This document shows positions 23,271 through 36,179 of a DNA stretch of 64,000 bases, piece by piece. Source of the DNA: Malus domestica (Eukaryota > Streptophyta > Magnoliopsida > Rosales > Rosaceae); the NCBI RefSeq assembly GCF_042453785.1, contig NC_091668.1, positions 29,203,501-29,267,500 of the forward strand. The letters are read 5' to 3'. The translations under genes were made by a program, and so were the position numbers. The notes beneath the pieces are model-generated. The model saw only the letters and a list, made by a program, of their open reading frames with translations. It was not told the origin of the DNA and made no database searches. The first letter of the stretch is position 1; each line of letters starts with the position of its first letter.

Positions 23271-23783
23271 TGTTGATGCACAAAATCAGTGAGGACTTTG
23301 GTACAACAGAAAGTGTCAGGTTTTGTGACTTCGCTTGGTTGCTTCGGTCACTAGTGAGGATAAATATGTAAATGAATAGAGACAGAGAAGCAAACACAAG
23401 ATATACGTGGTTCACCCAGAATGACTATGTCCACGGAGTAGAGGAGTTCTCATTAATTGTGAAGGGTTTACACAAATACATAGGTTCAAGCTCTCATTTT
23501 GTGAGTTCTAGTGAATAGTTTAGTACAAAATGACATTAGAAATTATTGTGGGAGAATGATCCCTATTTATAGAAGAGAGTTTCTAGTTTTGTTCTGACAT
23601 TGACACGTGTTGTGTTGTGATTGGCTTCTGATGTTGACACGTGTCGCGCTGTGATTGGCTTCTGATGTCACGTGTCACATTGTGATTGGTCTCCTGGTTG
23701 AAGGGAAGCTCTTCTGGGTCCTTGACGGTATAACGTTGACCGGTACTCAGTAGTTTCGAGATTGGTCAAGTATGGTGCAAACA
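23271..23783 (-). mobile_element. Solo LTR (513 bp)
   Basis: Ends are TGTTGATGCAC and ..GTGCAAACA (TG..CA on either strand). CCTTT flanks it at 23266-23270 and 23784-23788. The duplicated unit has the empty site (28104-28112: 'aattacctttaatata'). A TATA-like 'ctataaataggg' on the minus strand suggests minus orientation. There is no internal region, so it is a solo LTR that arrived after the segmental duplication. A fossil. Confidence 0.85.
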
Positions 23784-24961
23784 CCTTTAATATAATATTG
23801 CTCGAGCGGCCAATATACCCTCACACTAACTCTACTGCATCAGTGTAATCTATATTATATAATAGTAAAATGTGACCGTGAATAACTTTACTTAATCAAA
23901 TCAACATATTGAACATATCGTTTGTTCAAAAAAAAAAAAAATCAACATAATGAAAGATTATTAATAGAATGTAACCCTGAATTACTGTAATGGAAACAAG
24001 CTTATGACTCAATTCATGTAAGTTTGCGGCGCTCTTTTCCCTGGCCCAGTGTTTTGTTCTACATGGGTTTTCTTCTGGAAGACTTCTTAATAATTTGATG
24101 ACGTTTGGAGTTAACATTGAGGATGTTCTTACTAGTGTTGCTGTCATGGAAGTGGTGCAGACTAATGATAAAGTTGGTTTATATTGTACTTCAAGCATGT
24201 GCGGCTCTCTTTTTTTTTTTTTCTATCTCAAAATTTTTTTCTAAGTGGAATTTATTTATTTATTTATTTTTACCAAGATCGACATCATTAGCGTAGATAA
24301 TCCCGCTTGATGTATTCTTTCTTCGAAGACTTTGTATCTATAGTTAGTTGTGCTGATATTTGAAAGACTTTTTTGTTTAAGCCCCTTGATATTAATCAGG
24401 TAGCATGTCTTTCAATTAAGACACAACTTTAGTTCATGATATTCATGTTTGGATTATGTTATCATGTGTACTATCTTATGATGTTTAATAAAGCATCTTA
24501 TTAAAAGAATAAACTATAATGAAACTAACTAATGTAATATAAGATTGTCATATCACCGCTTACTCATCCTTTCTTTGTTCGTCCCACATCAGGAAACCTA
24601 CCGATAATCACCATTTCTTCAATTTGGCATTGAAAACTGAAAACTCGTTCGTGGTCTTGAAGTTTTGTTTTTTAAAGTTGTCTATGTCCTTAAAGGTTAG
24701 ATTCCCTATCATATACACATTATCCAGTAAAATAAACACAGTACTATGCAAGAAAAGTAAAATGTATTTGAAATATGTGACTTTCAATTAAAAGAATGAT
24801 ACATTTAACAGCTTACAGAAACGATAATATGAGCTCAAAGTATCTTTCTCTTCGAAGACACATGAGAAACGAAAAGACAGTAATACAACATGGCTTGATT
24901 GTGCCGACAAAATAATGAACTAATTAATTAGTAGAAATATCCAACAATCTGGGTCATTTCG
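23784..24961. other. Duplicated spacer between peroxidases 1 and 2
   Basis: Nearly identical to 28107-29268. A segment at about 24063-24198 (and 28365-28515) reads plausibly as protein on the plus strand (SSGRLLNNLMTFGVNIEDVL, then TSVAVMEVVQTNDKVGLYC). No start context or known family is evident, so it is kept as an unidentified gene-like fragment. Confidence 0.35.
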
Positions 24962-26092
<1,131 letters not shown>

Positions 26093-26513
26093 TCAACTAT
26101 TTTCTTTTTAGGTTTTTTTTTTCAAAGATTCCAAATTGAAACTGTATAATCGCTGGATTCAATAATTGTCATATTAGCTTTTTATTTAATCGTATTCATC
26201 TTTTTTTTATTATAAATAAATCTCTTAATAATTTTAGATTTATCTAATTTTTTGTAAAAAATATCTCTAAATAATAATTTAAATATTGTTTAAATCTTTG
26301 AATTTGTTTTATAAGTATGCAAGTGACTCCGATCCTAACCTGTTTTATTGGGTGTACTATACCGCGTATCTTTGACTAATTGCCAACCATAGTCGTATCA
26401 GCCAATCATTTCCTTAAAATCGCCGCCATAAAGAGGGACGTCAATCTGCATGGATGGAGGAGATGACTACGAACAAGGATTTGGTGAAGACTGTTATGGC
26501 GCCAAGTCAGATT

Positions 26514-26516
<3 letters not shown>

Positions 26517-26560
<44 letters not shown>
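26517..26560. repeat. (AT)n microsatellite
   Basis: A run of about 22 AT units. The paralogous site near 22648 has only about five, so this is a copy-specific expansion. Confidence 0.95.
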
Positions 26561-26561
<1 letters not shown>

Positions 26562-26871
26562 ACTATAGTGATTCATATACCATATGGATTTTTATTTTAA
26601 ATCAAATGAAACTTAATTAAAACCGATAAAGAACGTACGTAAATCTAGAAAAGACATGTCACACGTAATTAAGATGTCACATAAGCCAAAACAAACATAA
26701 TACCTTTACAATTACAAATTGATTATAAGGAATACGATACAAATCCTACCGACATGAAAGATAACACTTACGAAGATTAAAACTGTAAAGGAACCACGAC
26801 AAAAAGACTACACTCTATGATAATAATACAATCATTAGCCAAGAAGCACTGTCATTTGTTATCTCCAATAA

Positions 26872-27763
26872 TGGCATGTTTACCAAAGGGGAATGAAATG
26901 ATAGGAAACGGAATTGCACACATCCCCATTCATTCAAGTGTTTACCAAAACTTCAGGAATCAAAAAACTAGTGGGACCCGCATAAAATCAGGAATTCAAT
27001 TCCTGAAAAGGCCGGAGTGGGATTCTTGGGTGAGAGGAGGGATTTGGATTCCTGGAAATTGTGTTCATCAGGAATCCAAGTTTTGTACCGGTAATACCCT
27101 CAAGCTTCAAAGTAATATTGGGATGGGGGGAAGGGGGGAGAACGAACCAGGGGATATTGTTTGCAGCCCTTGCGGTTTGTGCTGATCTACTTCGCATAGT
27201 AAGAGGAGCAGAACGTGGTTGGCGATGAGGAGAGTCTTGTGGGTGAGGGGGAGTGAGTTGAGGCGGTGGAGGGTGAGAGAGAAGAGGATGGGGGAGGAGG
27301 GAGGGAGGAGAGACGGTGGTAGTGGTGGGTATTGGAGAGGATGGTGGTGGGTATCCTGCGGCTGCTGATAAAGACTGGGGAGAGGGGGGAGAGAGAGAAG
27401 AGGATATAAATTAGGGTGATTTGTACTAAAAAAATATTATTTCATATTAAATTTGTACTAAAAAAATCTCTCTAAAAGATAAAAAAATGAAAGAGTAAAA
27501 GTTTTACTAAAAATAATTAGCAAATAAAATAGATTAGTTAAGCAAGGGTACTTTAGTAATTATATTAGATTTTATTCCGATTCATATGAATTAGTAAACA
27601 GTTTATATAGATCAATATCATTTCTACTCCGATTCCAGACAATTTTGGTAAACAACTTCAACAAGAATCTAATTCTGATTCCAGCTCATTCCAATTCCCC
27701 CTCAATTCAATTCCTCCTTAATTCAATTCTCCTCAATCTGATTACGAATTAGTAAACGCACCC
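26872..27763. mobile_element. Non-autonomous PIF/Harbinger-like element
   Basis: An 892-bp insertion relative to the duplicated unit, whose empty site reads 'cttcaataaatgtc' near 22948. TAA flanks it on both sides (26869-26871 and 27764-27766). The termini are imperfect inverted repeats (TGGCATGTTTACCAA and, reversed, GGGTGCGTTTACTAA; 10 of 15 match). A 3-bp TAA/TTA target duplication is the Harbinger/Tourist hallmark. No transposase is visible; the open stretches inside are not convincing. Confidence 0.75.
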
Positions 27764-29268
27764 TAAATGTCGAGCTTCTTCCTCATAGTCCTTTTTGCAT
27801 GCTCACAAAATCAAAAGAAATACAAAAGCTACCACCTTAACTCTAAACAACAACCATTGTTCATAGATTCTAGCTTGAGCATCATAGCCTCTTATCAACA
27901 TAACGAGAGAGTGACCACAACCAAGAACTAATGGTAGTTAAAAGGTAGGCTAAACACGAAGGAAATAAAAAGAAGAGACCAAGAGGAATTGTCTCTGACA
28001 CGCTGCCGGAGGATTTTTTTTTTCTTTCTTTTTTTACTATATTTCTCTCTACAGACTAGGGTTTTCATTTAGTACCATATGGATTGGTTTATCTAAATTA
28101 CCTTTAATATAATATTGCTCGAGCGTCCAATATACCCTCACACTAACTCTACTGCATCAGTGTAATCTATATTATATATAGTAAAATGTGACCGTGAATA
28201 ACTTTACTTAATCAAATCAACATATTGAACATATCGTTTGTTCAGAAAAAAAAAATCAACATAATGAAAGATTATTAATAGAATGTAACCCTGAATTACT
28301 GTAATGGAAACAAGCTTATGACTCAATTCATTTAAGTTTGCGGCGCTCTTTTCCCTGGCCCAGTGTTTAGTTCTACATGGTTTTCTTCTGGAAGACTTCT
28401 TAATAATTTGATGACGTTTGGAGTTAACATTGAGGATGTTCTTACTAGTGTTGCTGTCATGGAAGTGGTGCAGACTAATGATAAAGTTGGTTTATATTGT
28501 ACTTCAAGCATGTGTGGCTCTCTTTTTTTTCTATCTCAAAGTTTTTTTCTAAGTGGAATTTTTTTTTTTTTTTTTACCAAGATCCACATCATTAGCGTAC
28601 ATAAGCCAGCTTGATGTATTCTTTCTTCGAAGACTTTGTATCTATAGTTAGTTGTGCTGATATTTGAAAGACTTTTTTGTTTATGCTCCTTGATATTATA
28701 ATCAGGTAGCATGTCTTTCAATTAAGACACAACTTTAGTTCATGATATTCATGTTTGGATTATGTTATCATGTGTACTATCTTATGATGTTTAATAAAGT
28801 ATCTTATTAAAAAAATAAACTATAATGAAACTAACTAATGTAATATAAGATTGTCATATCACCGCTTACTCATCCTTTCTTTGGTCGTCCCACATCAGGA
28901 AACCTACCGATAATCACCATTTCTTCAATTTGGCATTGAAAACTGAAAACTTGTTCGTGGTCTTGAAGTTTTCTTTTTTAAAGTTGTCTATGTCCTTAAA
29001 GGTTAGATTCCCTATCATATACACATTATCCAGTAAAATAAACACAGTACTATGCAAGAAAAGTAAAAAAGTACTTGAAATATGTGACTTTCAATTAAAA
29101 GAATGACACATTTAACAGCTTACAGAAACGATAATATGAGCTCAAAGTATCTTTCTCTTCGAAGACACATGAGAAACGAAAAGACAGTAATACAACATGG
29201 CTTGATTGTGCCAACAAAATAATGAACTAATTAATTAGTAGAAATATCCAACAATCTGGGTCATTTCG

Positions 29269-30488
29269 TTAGTTGACTGCAGAACAAATGCGGCGGATTT
29301 CACCATTTGTGGCAGATTTTACACCGATGTTACTCATTTTTACCATCGACTTTCCGAACTCGAGGTTGAAATTCAATGCTTGTAAGCCTCTCACGCCCAA
29401 AAACCGTTGGACAAAACTTTTCGTGGTGGCGTCGGTCCACAACTTCTGATCCGACTCAAGTATCCCACGACCATTCTTCAAGTTTGTGAAGAAAGTTGCA
29501 TCGAATCGACTTGCGCTGCCCGTGTCTAAATCAACACGCCTGGCCGCGTCACCATTTTCAGGGCAAATTGATCGTAGTTGGTCAAGGAATAAAGGGTTAA
29601 TTGTTTCGTCAGCGCCATTTCCGGTGGTGGTGAAGTTATACAGTCTGTACCTGAAGAACTGGCAAGCTGAGGTGCCAATGGTGTGTGCGCCAACTAGCGT
29701 GACAAGATCTTGAGTGTTAAGACCCAAATCTTGGAACTTGGCCTTTTGTACATCAATGGAATCTCTAAAGCCAGGCAAATTAGTAGTCTCGGTTGCCAGC
29801 GAAACTCGTCCATCTCTTCTTCCAGTAGGCACATTCCAAGTGAATCCTTTGGTCTGTAGAATTAAATTTATGTACATTAGAAGGAGATGATTAATTAACT
29901 AGACATTATAATTTAGCTAGATACATAAATATTGAGCAATGTTATTCCCAAACGTAGAATGTAATTATGCATTCCTTCCGTTAGTGTTTTAATATTAGTG
30001 TATGACTATCCGTTTTTACCGGTATATCAACTTAAAATTAACAAGCACACAAGAGCTGCTATCAAATTAATACTTACCAGAACCACGGAATCACGGGCAG
30101 CAAGAGCGAGAATATCTGCACAGGAAACAACCCCGGGACATGCAGCTTCAAGCTTGGTCTTTGCATCGTCAATGACTTCCGAACCTCTTAAACCGAGGTT
30201 AGGCCCGGCGGTTTTCTCAGTATTAGGGCCGTCAAGAAGGACAGAAGCATCACAACCTTGGACAAAGCAGTCATGGAAATGCATCCTTAACAAGCCAGGA
30301 GCAACGGAAGGGTTGGAGTTGAAATGAGTTTGAACTGTTTGTTTGACAATAGATTCTGCCGTGGGACATGTACGCGAATAGAATCCAACGCGAGTAAGTT
30401 GGCCTTGGCCTTGCACCATCACCAAGGTGGTAGCAAAACCAACAAGTAGCCGTAGAAAGTACATTAGTAACAATTTGGAGGAGCTCAT
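29269..30488 (-). CDS. Class III peroxidase 3 (peroxidase N1-like), intact
   Basis: Exons 30488-30078 and 29853-29269 encode 331 residues. The signal peptide is four residues longer than in gene 1 ([20 protein letters not shown].., cleavage likely after the VQGQG region), matching the plus-strand copies. Distal Arg68 and His72, proximal His194 and all eight cysteines are present. Exon 2 differs from gene 1 at only a few residues (for example INPLFLDQL for IDPSFLAQL, and NFNLEF). Upstream, TATTTATA at 30681-30688 is the reversed TATA box, and GGTCAA/GTCAAC (W-box cores) lie at about 30730-31150. It faces peroxidase 4 head to head across 5.7 kb. No defect is seen. Confidence 0.93.
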
Positions 30489-30680
30489 GCTGTGGTACAG
30501 TTTGTGGTTAAAGGATGTGTGTGTATATATTGCAAGCTAGACACAGCTTGTAGTTTGGAGAAATAATATATATAGCTAGCTAGGGTAAGGGATTATTTTC
30601 AGACTCTCGATCAAAAGTGCTTTTGGCTGTGTGAGTACTGTAATCTGCTCTGTGTGTGTTGGAGAGAATGAAGCCTCAGG

Positions 30681-30688
30681 TATTTATA
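30681..30688 (-). promoter_or_regulatory. TATA box of peroxidase 3
   Basis: TATAAATA on the minus strand, about 195 bases upstream of the start codon, with the same flanking 'cctgaggcttcattc' seen upstream of the plus-strand copies. Confidence 0.65.
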
Positions 30689-30874
30689 GGAGCTGGTCAA
30701 ATTATTAAACGCGTAGATATTAATTATATGCAAGTATAATATGCGAGGGTAAACAAAATGGGGCTACAAATGTATGGGGGTCAACCAGAAGAGAAAATAT
30801 CAACTCTTTATATATATATTTATCTGGTCAGCTGGCTGGCACTTGGCAGTTACCACTTGTAACGTTCAGAATGA

Positions 30875-31045
30875 TATCTTTGACCGACTAATGCTACATT
30901 TATCACTTATTACTTATTTGTATTATTAATGTACCATTTTTAATAGAGGGAGGACTCACCAACATATATGTATCATCTTTATTAATCAAATGATACAAAT
31001 AATAGTTCAAGTATATGATAAGAGTAATATTTATGCTTAGGACCA
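30875..31045. mobile_element. MITE-like insertion in the peroxidase 3 promoter
   Basis: Compared with the gene 1 promoter ('gcagttacccgtgaatgcatgg', about 22034), gene 3 has extra sequence between 'gcagttacc' and 'tgggaatgcatgg'. Its ends are weakly inverted-repeat-like ('taatgctacatttatcac' against 'gcataaatattactcttatc' reversed). No clear target duplication is seen. Confidence 0.4.
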
Positions 31046-32314
31046 TACCTGGGAATGCATGGTGGCATGGTGCTGTTTCCTTTCTTGTTTTTGGTCAAGC
31101 ATGGAACTGTTCCACCTCAGAACTTTCTATCCATAGTTTGTCAACCATAATCAACATATTCACAATCGAGGGCAGAATATGCCCGCTGAGACAGTTTTCC
31201 CTACTCAACTTTGATTTTTTTAATTTTTTTTCCCCATAAAATGCTCCAATTAAAGCTATAAAATTCCTATATATTCATAAATGAGTCTCGGTCGAAATAC
31301 TCAACTTAAAATATGCTCTGATCTTTTATACTTTTTATACCCTCTTATGTTGCAATATGATTATGATAACATAGTTTTCACAATATGTGTAATCATGTGT
31401 GAAGATACATCATAATACTAGTGAACTAATATTCATATGATTGTAGTTGAATAAGTTGATTAATCAATAAAGAAAGTAATACAGTTATTTATTATTTAAT
31501 TAATTAATTCTAAAGGATATGACTGTTGGATATAATTGAACATTTGTATTAAACAGGAAAAGTTGTAACTTCCCCTGAAGAATACAACTCCTCCAGAAAG
31601 GGGATCTCATCTCTATATATTCACCAAATACCTTTCTTGTCAGAGCATTCAATTCCAACATATAATTGTTCTCACTCTTTAATTCATATCCTCACACATA
31701 TTGTGATTGATAGTCTAAGCGACATCGGTTTTCCGATCTTGTAACTTCCATCTCTTACCCTTCCGAGCCAAGTAGTTTTTCCACTAGCTAATAATTTACA
31801 ATATGGATAGTACTTAGGTGAGTTCCTCAGATACTCACTTTTTTTATTTTGTTCAATCAAAAGATGTCATATGTTCTTTGTTTTTTAAAACTCAAATCGT
31901 CTACGATTTTTAAAACAATAAAATAAAACATGTGTTAAAATATGATTGGACCAAAAAAAAAAAAAAGTAAGTACGTAAGTATTATCCTTACAATATTACC
32001 GTTCTAAACACCAGTTCATGTATTAAAGTTTTAATATAATTTTATTATTCAAAGTTGACCCCACTCAAAAATATTTCTATTTTCGTTCATGTTCGTGATT
32101 ATTCTTTTATTTATTTCATATATACGTGAATGACTAAATAACTTGGTATTAGAATGATATATTTTTTAGAAATAATTTTCAAATGAGTGACTGGTGAATT
32201 GTCCACCCCGAGAGATGGATGCAAAGCTATACATGCATGATTGGTGTACTTTGTCAACCACGAATCTTTTGCTTTTGACCAACCGTTGTGGTTTTCATCC
32301 AATTATTTATTTAA
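31046..32314. other. Spacer of the divergent peroxidase pair
   Basis: Contains the end of the gene 3 promoter homology (to about 31160) and, from about 31521, a stretch starting 'tgttggatataattgaacat' that resembles a copia LTR start but has no confirmed end or flanking duplication. No gene is visible. Confidence 0.35.
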
Positions 32315-32469
32315 GGGAACTTTAACGAAAAGCACCCGGTACTGTTCACTTTAACGAAAAACCACATTTTTACATTAAAAAGTCAATCATGGTACTATTC
32401 ACTTTACCTTTTATTTTGTCCTTATCATTAAAACTCAAAGTTTTCAAGCCATTTTCATTAGTTTTCCTT
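32315..32469 (+). mobile_element. hAT-type MITE (155 bp), copy 1
   Basis: Starts GGGAACTTTAACGAAAAGC and ends TTTTCATTAGTTTTCCTT, imperfect inverted termini. An 8-bp duplication TTATTTAA flanks it (32307-32314 and 32470-32477). A 155-bp near-identical copy is at 51585-51739. The 8-bp duplication fits hAT. Confidence 0.88.
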
Positions 32470-32477
32470 TTATTTAA

Positions 32478-33059
32478 TCGTCGCCATAAAATATTAGAAA
32501 TAGAGATACTCCAGGTGTTTTAATTATTAAGTCTTAATTTTTTTATATTTAACAAAAATTTACGGTTAAAATACTTGTAGTATTCCATACTCTTGGTTAT
32601 ATTAGAAAATTCCCTCTACATGAAGAGGGGAATTAGGGTTGGGATTTTCGTAAATACAACTGACTCGAAAAATCTAGACCCAAATACCAAAAAACCCAAA
32701 AATTGTATATCGCTTCAGTTTTGATATACAATTTTTCCAAACCGAACCCAGCCCTAAAAATGATTTGGAGCAATAATTAAAGAATGAATCTCACATTGAT
32801 GGGAGGAGGAATATTATATATGGTTATAAGTAATTAGGCTACCTCCATATTGCCAATTGATTTTATATGGTGGAATCTCAACTTTCTTCATGGTATCATC
32901 ACAGATTGTCCCACGTGTGAAACCAAACGGCCGCAAGTGCTCCACGTCACCGTGTTTGTGTTGTTCATGTGCTAGGCTGACAGTTCGCCAGATGTGAGAG
33001 ACGTATTGAGGTCGAATCCTATATTTATGAAATGAGGGACTTACATGTGCTTATAAATA
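32478..33059. other. Intergenic spacer
   Basis: AT-rich sequence between the hAT MITE and the first upstream module of peroxidase 4. I see no gene. Confidence 0.35.
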
Positions 33060-34640
33060 ATTAAATTGCTCCTTATATTACCAATTAATTTTAAAGTGAA
33101 ACCTTGATAGTTTAGATTCTATCTTTTGGCAGCGATTAAAGAAAGAATCGTTAGAAAATGACTACGTTTGGCAAAGATACGCGGTAAAGCACACCAAAAA
33201 GCAACAGTGTATACATATATATATGTATGTATATGCATATATATACATACATACATACATACATGGTTGACAAAGTGGGACTAGAAAATACAGAAGTGGA
33301 GGGGCTCCATGTTTCACTAGAATTAAAACAAGAAAAGGAAACAGCACATGCATTCACGGGTTACGAGCGTTACAAGCGAGGAAGGAGTAAAACCAAAACG
33401 TACGTACTGCCAACTGCTAAGATAAGTATATAGAAAGAGAGTTGATCTTTCCTCATCTGGTTGACCAATTTTTTGTGGCCGACTTTTTTTACCCTCACAA
33501 ACATTTTCATGGATACCTAGTTTTGTAAACTTTCAGTGACGAATTTATCCAGGAAATCAGGGGCGGAGCACGTGAGGGACGGTGGTTGGGCATGTCCCCT
33601 GCATTTTTCCTGAAAAACCCTAATAACAAACTAGAGAAACCATTAGAACTGAAGAAAGACTAAGTGATGTTCACCTAAGAATGAGGCCCAGTAATAAACA
33701 TTATATATTTTTTTTCTTTCAGAAAACCTAGAATACTAGAAGGTTACTAAAACAATAGAGTTACTCACATTATATATAGGCAGAATTATGCTAGTGAAAT
33801 ATAATAAGATGCAAATTAATAATTGTTCGCTCCCTAAATTCGTCACGAGTCTTGCATGTAGGTTGGTAATTTACTTGAATATGAATTTGGTGATTGCGAG
33901 TGTGCTACTACTAGTTACCGCTATTAGATGGGGTTTGACTAATGGAGATTGCACTTAATCAATTGACGCCTAACCAAATACTATGCCATTAAGTTGGAGT
34001 GAATTAACTTGAATTTCTTTCTTGGCCTTACCTATTGAGGACTTTACGTATGTAGAGAATTATATCACAATATGCAAGTGGTGAAGAGAAAGAGAAATTA
34101 CTTATAAGTACTTTGGTGAAGAGAGAGAAATTACTTAACAAAGTTAAGTTGTGCATGTAGCTCTTTCGCTTTGTCAATGAGAGCCTTGTAGAAACTATAT
34201 ATGACTTACTACTCAAACTCAAATATTTGAATGACGGTTGTTGTTTAGAGTTAATGAAGGTGTGTGGTGAGCTTTTGTGCATATGAAAATGAACCTCAAC
34301 GTTTGTCGGAAGTAACTCACAGAGTGCTTCTTTGCTGATGATTGTATGATCATCAAAGGGTGGAGCTGTCATTTCCACTTGGTGCTTTTCCTATAGTTCT
34401 ACAACTTGCAAGGTTTAGTCATCATGAGTGTTAATGGTTGGAATTGTATCGTATTCTTGATAAGTTTGTAATTGTAAAGTTGTTGGTTTTTCTTTTGGCT
34501 TGTGTGGCCTCTTAATTACGTTTTACATGTCTTCTTTATGTACGTTCTTTAATCAGTTTTAATAAAGTAATTTGTTTGAAAAGAAAACTTTTCAATATGG
34601 TAAATGAGTTATTTTAATTGAATTATATTTTAATTTGACT
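33060..34640 (+). repeat. Upstream module P of peroxidase 4
   Basis: Matches 38150-40188 and about 51750-53450, each upstream of a plus-strand peroxidase. Shared landmarks are 'gatacgcggtaaa', 'catggttgacaaagt', 'gttacaag(c/t)gaggaa', 'actgccaactgctaagat' and 'ctggttgacc'. The module contains no gene but has promoter-like content with several TTGAC cores, and it seems to be an older duplicate of the gene-proximal module. Boundaries are approximate. Confidence 0.75.
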
Positions 34641-36179
34641 TGGTTGGCACCATAGCATGTGTTCTCCTAATCATTGGTAATCATTTCCTCTCTCCATGCA
34701 GAGTGCTGATGACCCTCGTTAGGCAATTAATATGTTTCTAGCATTTCACGGCGGTGATTAAAGAATGACAACGGTTGGCAATTAGCCAAAGATACGCGGT
34801 AAATTACACCACCAATAAAAAATGTTTACATATTCATATATGGTTGACAAAGTAGGACTAGAAAATTCAGAAGTGCTGTGGAAGGGTTCTGTCACATCCC
34901 AGTCCGCAGATATTGTCTGTTTTGGATCACGCCCTCACGGATTTGTTCTTGGACTTCCACCCAAAACATGTCTTACTATAGGGAGGTGGACATGTACATA
35001 TAAGGCACATCACCTCCTCTCCCCCGAGCGATGTGGGATCTTACAATCCACCCCCCTTAGGGGGACCGATGTCCTCGTCGGCACACTTCCGGCCGGGGTG
35101 TGGCTCTGATACCAAATTGTCACATCCCAGTCCACATAGTAAGATATTGTCCGCTTTGGGCCACACCCTCATGGATTTGTTCTTGGGCTTCCACCCAAAA
35201 CGCGCCTTACTATAGGGAGATGGACATGTACATATAAGGCACATCACCTCCTTTCCTCCGGATGATGTGGGATCTTATAGGTTCCATGTTTGAAAAAAAA
35301 CAAGAAAAGTGATATTCGACATAAATTAGATTTTTTTATATACAATAAAATTAAAAGAAGAAAGCGATTAACAATCAAGAAAAGTGATTACAGAATTAGT
35401 AATTCAGGTGTTAATAAATTATTTGTTGTCCCCAAAATGGATGTTTTGGGCTTTTCGTGTTGTGCGGATTAACGCAACTAATTTGATGGCATGTCTGTTT
35501 TGGGCTCGTAATTAATATAAGTCGTTTACTCTATTTAATTCAGAATTTAATATTTAGGATTTCTTTATATTTTGTTATTTGTTTATTTCCTTTCCTATTT
35601 AGATACCTAGGGTTTCTAATAAGATTAAGAACATTATAAATAGGTCATTTTGGTGTTAGATTTGTAATCTTTTTTACTATTATTCAATAAACATGAGTTT
35701 TCTCTCTATTTTTCTAGTGGACTCTAGGGCTTGCTGGCGAAGAAATTTCGTTCGATTTTTCCTTATTATATCCCACTGCGTCAAAATGAAACAGCACCCA
35801 CCACGCATTGACGGGTATGGGCGTTACAAGTGAGGAAAGAGTAAACCAAAACTTATTACCGCCAAGTCCGAGCAAGTTCTAGCCCGACTTTGTTTACCCT
35901 CACACATATACGAAATACGATACATGCATATAAATAATAATTCATTCAATTTCTACGCGTTTAATTATTTGACCACCTCCTATAAATACTTGAGGCTTCA
36001 TTCACTCCTAAACACAACCAGCAGATTACAATACTCGCCGAGCCAAAAGCACTTTGTTTCACAACAGATATCATCTTCGTGCGAGCTAGCTACTCGCAAA
36101 ACCAAAGCTATAAGCTGCGTCTAGCTTGCAGTATATATATATATACCCACACACATCATTTACCAAAATTTACCACAAG
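34641..36179 (+). promoter_or_regulatory. Promoter module Q of peroxidase 4
   Basis: Homologous to 42491-43682 and about 53460-54690. It holds 'gccaaagatacgcggtaaa', 'atggttgacaaagtaggact', 'tttgaccacctcc' and TATAAATA at 35981-35988, about 200 bases before the ATG. TTGAC cores are the target of WRKY factors, so stress regulation is plausible. A TRIM is inserted at 34890-35279. Confidence 0.65.
34890..35279 (-). mobile_element. TRIM retrotransposon (390 bp)
   Basis: LTRs at 34890-35045 and 35118-35279 (plus-strand ends TGTCACATCCC and ..GATCTTACA/..GATCTTATA). A primer-binding site (complement TGGTATCAGAGCC, 35102-35114) and a polypurine tract (complement of atccacccccctt) show minus orientation. 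GGTTC flanks it (34885-34889 and 35280-35284), and the paralogous modules have the empty site. There is no coding region, as normal for TRIMs. It looks structurally whole. Confidence 0.9.

Noticed and set aside
31521-31810. Complete solo LTR starting TGTTGGATATAATTG
   Set aside because: The start looks LTR-like, but I found no matching end with a flanking duplication and no empty site for comparison.
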